Below, one piece after another: positions 62,991-64,000 of a DNA stretch of 64,000 nucleotides. Positions within the stretch are counted from its first letter, which is position 1. Every line of letters begins with the position of its first letter. The stretch is taken from contig NZ_CP034179.1 in the NCBI RefSeq assembly GCF_003860345.1, positions 248,001 through 312,000 of the forward strand. The letters are read 5' to 3'. The notes under the pieces are model-generated. The model searched no databases and had not been told where the DNA came from. It saw nothing but the letters and a program-made list of their open reading frames with translations. The stretch comes from Caenibius tardaugens NBRC 16725 (GTDB lineage Bacteria; Pseudomonadota; Alphaproteobacteria; Sphingomonadales; Sphingomonadaceae). Both the position numbers and the translations under genes were made by a program.

Positions 62991-64000
62991 ATGACCGAAC
63001 CTCGCGCAAAGGCCCGCCTCGAAGTCCGCCAGGCGATCCCCGCCGATGCCAAGGCGATTTCCGCGCTGGTCAGGCGGGCTTACGAAGAACTGCCCGCCTA
63101 CACGATGAGCGAAATTCGCGGGCAGCTGAACAATTACCCCGAAGGCTGCTTTGTCGCCAAACTGGACGGCAAGCTGGTCGGATACTGCGCATCGATGCGG
63201 CTCGATGCCGCCGTGGCGCTGAAACCGCACACCTGGGACGAGATCACTGGCAACGGCTATGGCAGCCGCCACGATCCCACGGGCGACTGGCTCTATGGCT
63301 ATGAAATGTGCGTCGATCCCAAGACGCGCGGCACGCGGATCGGCCGCCGTCTGTATGAGGAACGCCGCGCCCTGGCCGAACGGCTGGAACTGTCGGGCAT
63401 CGCCTTCGGGGGGCGCATGCCCAACCTGTCGCGCGTGTGGCGCAAAGTCGATGGGCCGCAGGATTATCTCGATCGGGTGGTCGAGGGGAAATTGCACGAT
63501 CCCGTGCTGCGCTTCCAGATCGCCAACGGCTTCGAACCGATCGGGATTCTCGAGAAGTATCTGCCAGAAGACAAGAAATCGCGGGCCTTTGCCGTGCACA
63601 TGGTGTGGCGCAATCCCTTCGTCGATCGGGATCAGCCCAAGAAGTTCCGCCTGCCACGCGGCGTGGAAAGCGTGCGTATCGCCACCTGCCAGTTGCAGGC
63701 GCGCGCCGTGAAGGATTTCAAGGAATTCATTGGGCAGATCGAATATTTCGTCGATGTTGCAGCCGATTACGAGGCGGACTTCATCGTCTTTCCGGAATTG
63801 TTCACCCTGATGCTGCTGTCCTTCGAAGAGAAGGAACTGACCCCGCTGGAAGCGATCGAGGCGCTGTCGCGCTACACCCCGCGCATCCGCGAGGCGCTGT
63901 CCGAAATGGCGTTGAACTACAACATCAACATCATTGGCGGTTCGCACCCCACCCGGATGGACGATGGCGACATTCACAATGTGGCCTATGTCTGCCTGCG
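62991..64000 (+). CDS. GNAT acetyltransferase / carbon-nitrogen hydrolase fusion, cut by window edge
   Basis: Open from the ATG at 62991 to the end, 336 codons visible. Residues about 10-190 form a GNAT domain (EVRQAIPADAKAISALVRRAYEELP, YGYEMCVDPKTRGTRIGRRLYEERRALAE); from about 225 a nitrilase-superfamily domain begins (RIATCQLQARAVKDFKEFIGQIE, DFIVFPELFTLMLLS with the catalytic Glu, INIIGGSHPTRMDDGD). Such two-domain proteins exist as a family in diverse bacteria; the remaining half of the hydrolase lies outside. Role unknown, possibly amide turnover. Confidence 0.9.
   Translation, partial: MTEPRAKARLEVRQAIPADAKAISALVRRAYEELPAYTMSEIRGQLNNYPEGCFVAKLDGKLVGYCASMRLDAAVALKPHTWDEITGNGYGSRHDPTGDWLYGYEMCVDPKTRGTRIGRRLYEERRALAERLELSGIAFGGRMPNLSRVWRKVDGPQDYLDRVVEGKLHDPVLRFQIANGFEPIGILEKYLPEDKKSRAFAVHMVWRNPFVDRDQPKKFRLPRGVESVRIATCQLQARAVKDFKEFIGQIEYFVDVAADYEADFIVFPELFTLMLLSFEEKELTPLEAIEALSRYTPRIREALSEMALNYNINIIGGSHPTRMDDGDIHNVAYVCL

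Overview
The window is a 64-kb piece of chromosome from a GC-rich alphaproteobacterium, most likely a member of the Sphingomonadales (a Novosphingobium- or Sphingobium-like organism). This is an inference from gene content and style: a CpdR response regulator, a split F0 operon with both b and b' subunits, a CP4-like (class II) EPSP synthase, a TIGR02300-type zinc-ribbon acidic protein, a SapC-family protein, a fused GNAT/nitrilase protein and the ydbH-ynbE-ydbL set. I saw no insertion sequence, prophage, CRISPR array, integrase or plasmid gene. The content is nearly all core metabolism and information processing, very densely packed, with many ATGA-type start/stop overlaps.

Layout. 1-5.4 kb: 5' part of dnaN (cut by the window edge), then an ldcA-fabD-(secreted unknown)-fabG operon on the minus strand, with a murein-peptide ligase (mpl-like) diverging from ldcA. 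5.4-9 kb: alginate-export-family outer membrane protein and modABC (molybdate uptake). 9-10.5 kb: rpsF-rpsR-rplI. 10.5-14.6 kb: alpha/beta hydrolase, then marR-emrA-emrB drug efflux behind a perfect inverted repeat that is a good MarR operator. 14.6-20.3 kb: asd, a DUF1287 protein, and the ffh-rpsP-rimM-trmD-rplS operon with tRNA-Ala(GGC) upstream. 20.5-28 kb: TIGR02300 protein, then aroA-(small membrane protein)-cmk and rpsA, with yeiH/lysR/hdeD lying between cmk and rpsA. 28-35.8 kb: a D-2-hydroxyacid dehydrogenase, the F0 ATP synthase operon (atpI-B-E-F'-F) and ydbH-ynbE-ydbL. 35.8-42.9 kb: radC, an NRDE protein, purB, lapA, pyrF, a SIMPL protein, trpF and a small outer-membrane barrel. 43-47.4 kb: trpB-trpA-accD-folC. 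47.4-54.8 kb: ampG, rluB-like, rsmD, an MHS-family transporter, a secreted Pro-rich protein and a UvrD/PcrA helicase. 54.9-64 kb: rhlE-like RNA helicase, a secreted unknown, an FAD-linked oxidase, sapC, a predicted small RNA, N-formylglutamate amidohydrolase, cpdR, tRNA-Val(GAC), icd and the first part of a GNAT/nitrilase fusion.

How genes work together. LdcA, the Mpl-like ligase and, 40 kb away, AmpG form a peptidoglycan-recycling set. FabD/FabG and AccD feed fatty-acid synthesis. TrpF/B/A, AroA, PyrF, PurB, Cmk and Asd are amino-acid and nucleotide biosynthesis. YdbH-YnbE-YdbL belong to the AsmA-like inner-to-outer membrane lipid transport machinery.

Most notable observations. (1) A predicted, previously unannotated intergenic small RNA (about 59602-59700) with its own promoter-like sequence, three hairpins, an unpaired CCTCCC anti-Shine-Dalgarno run and a textbook terminator. 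(2) Two genes, ydbH and folC, are each broken by one missing base in a C/G homopolymer; because folC is normally essential, sequencing error is the leading explanation for that one and should be excluded for both. (3) A cluster of three TGTGTCACC words, two tandem and one inverted, in the only gene-free stretch above 300 bp. (4) A perfect marR operator. (5) Unusual motif variants in the Mpl-like ligase. I did not find a convincing new multi-gene system.
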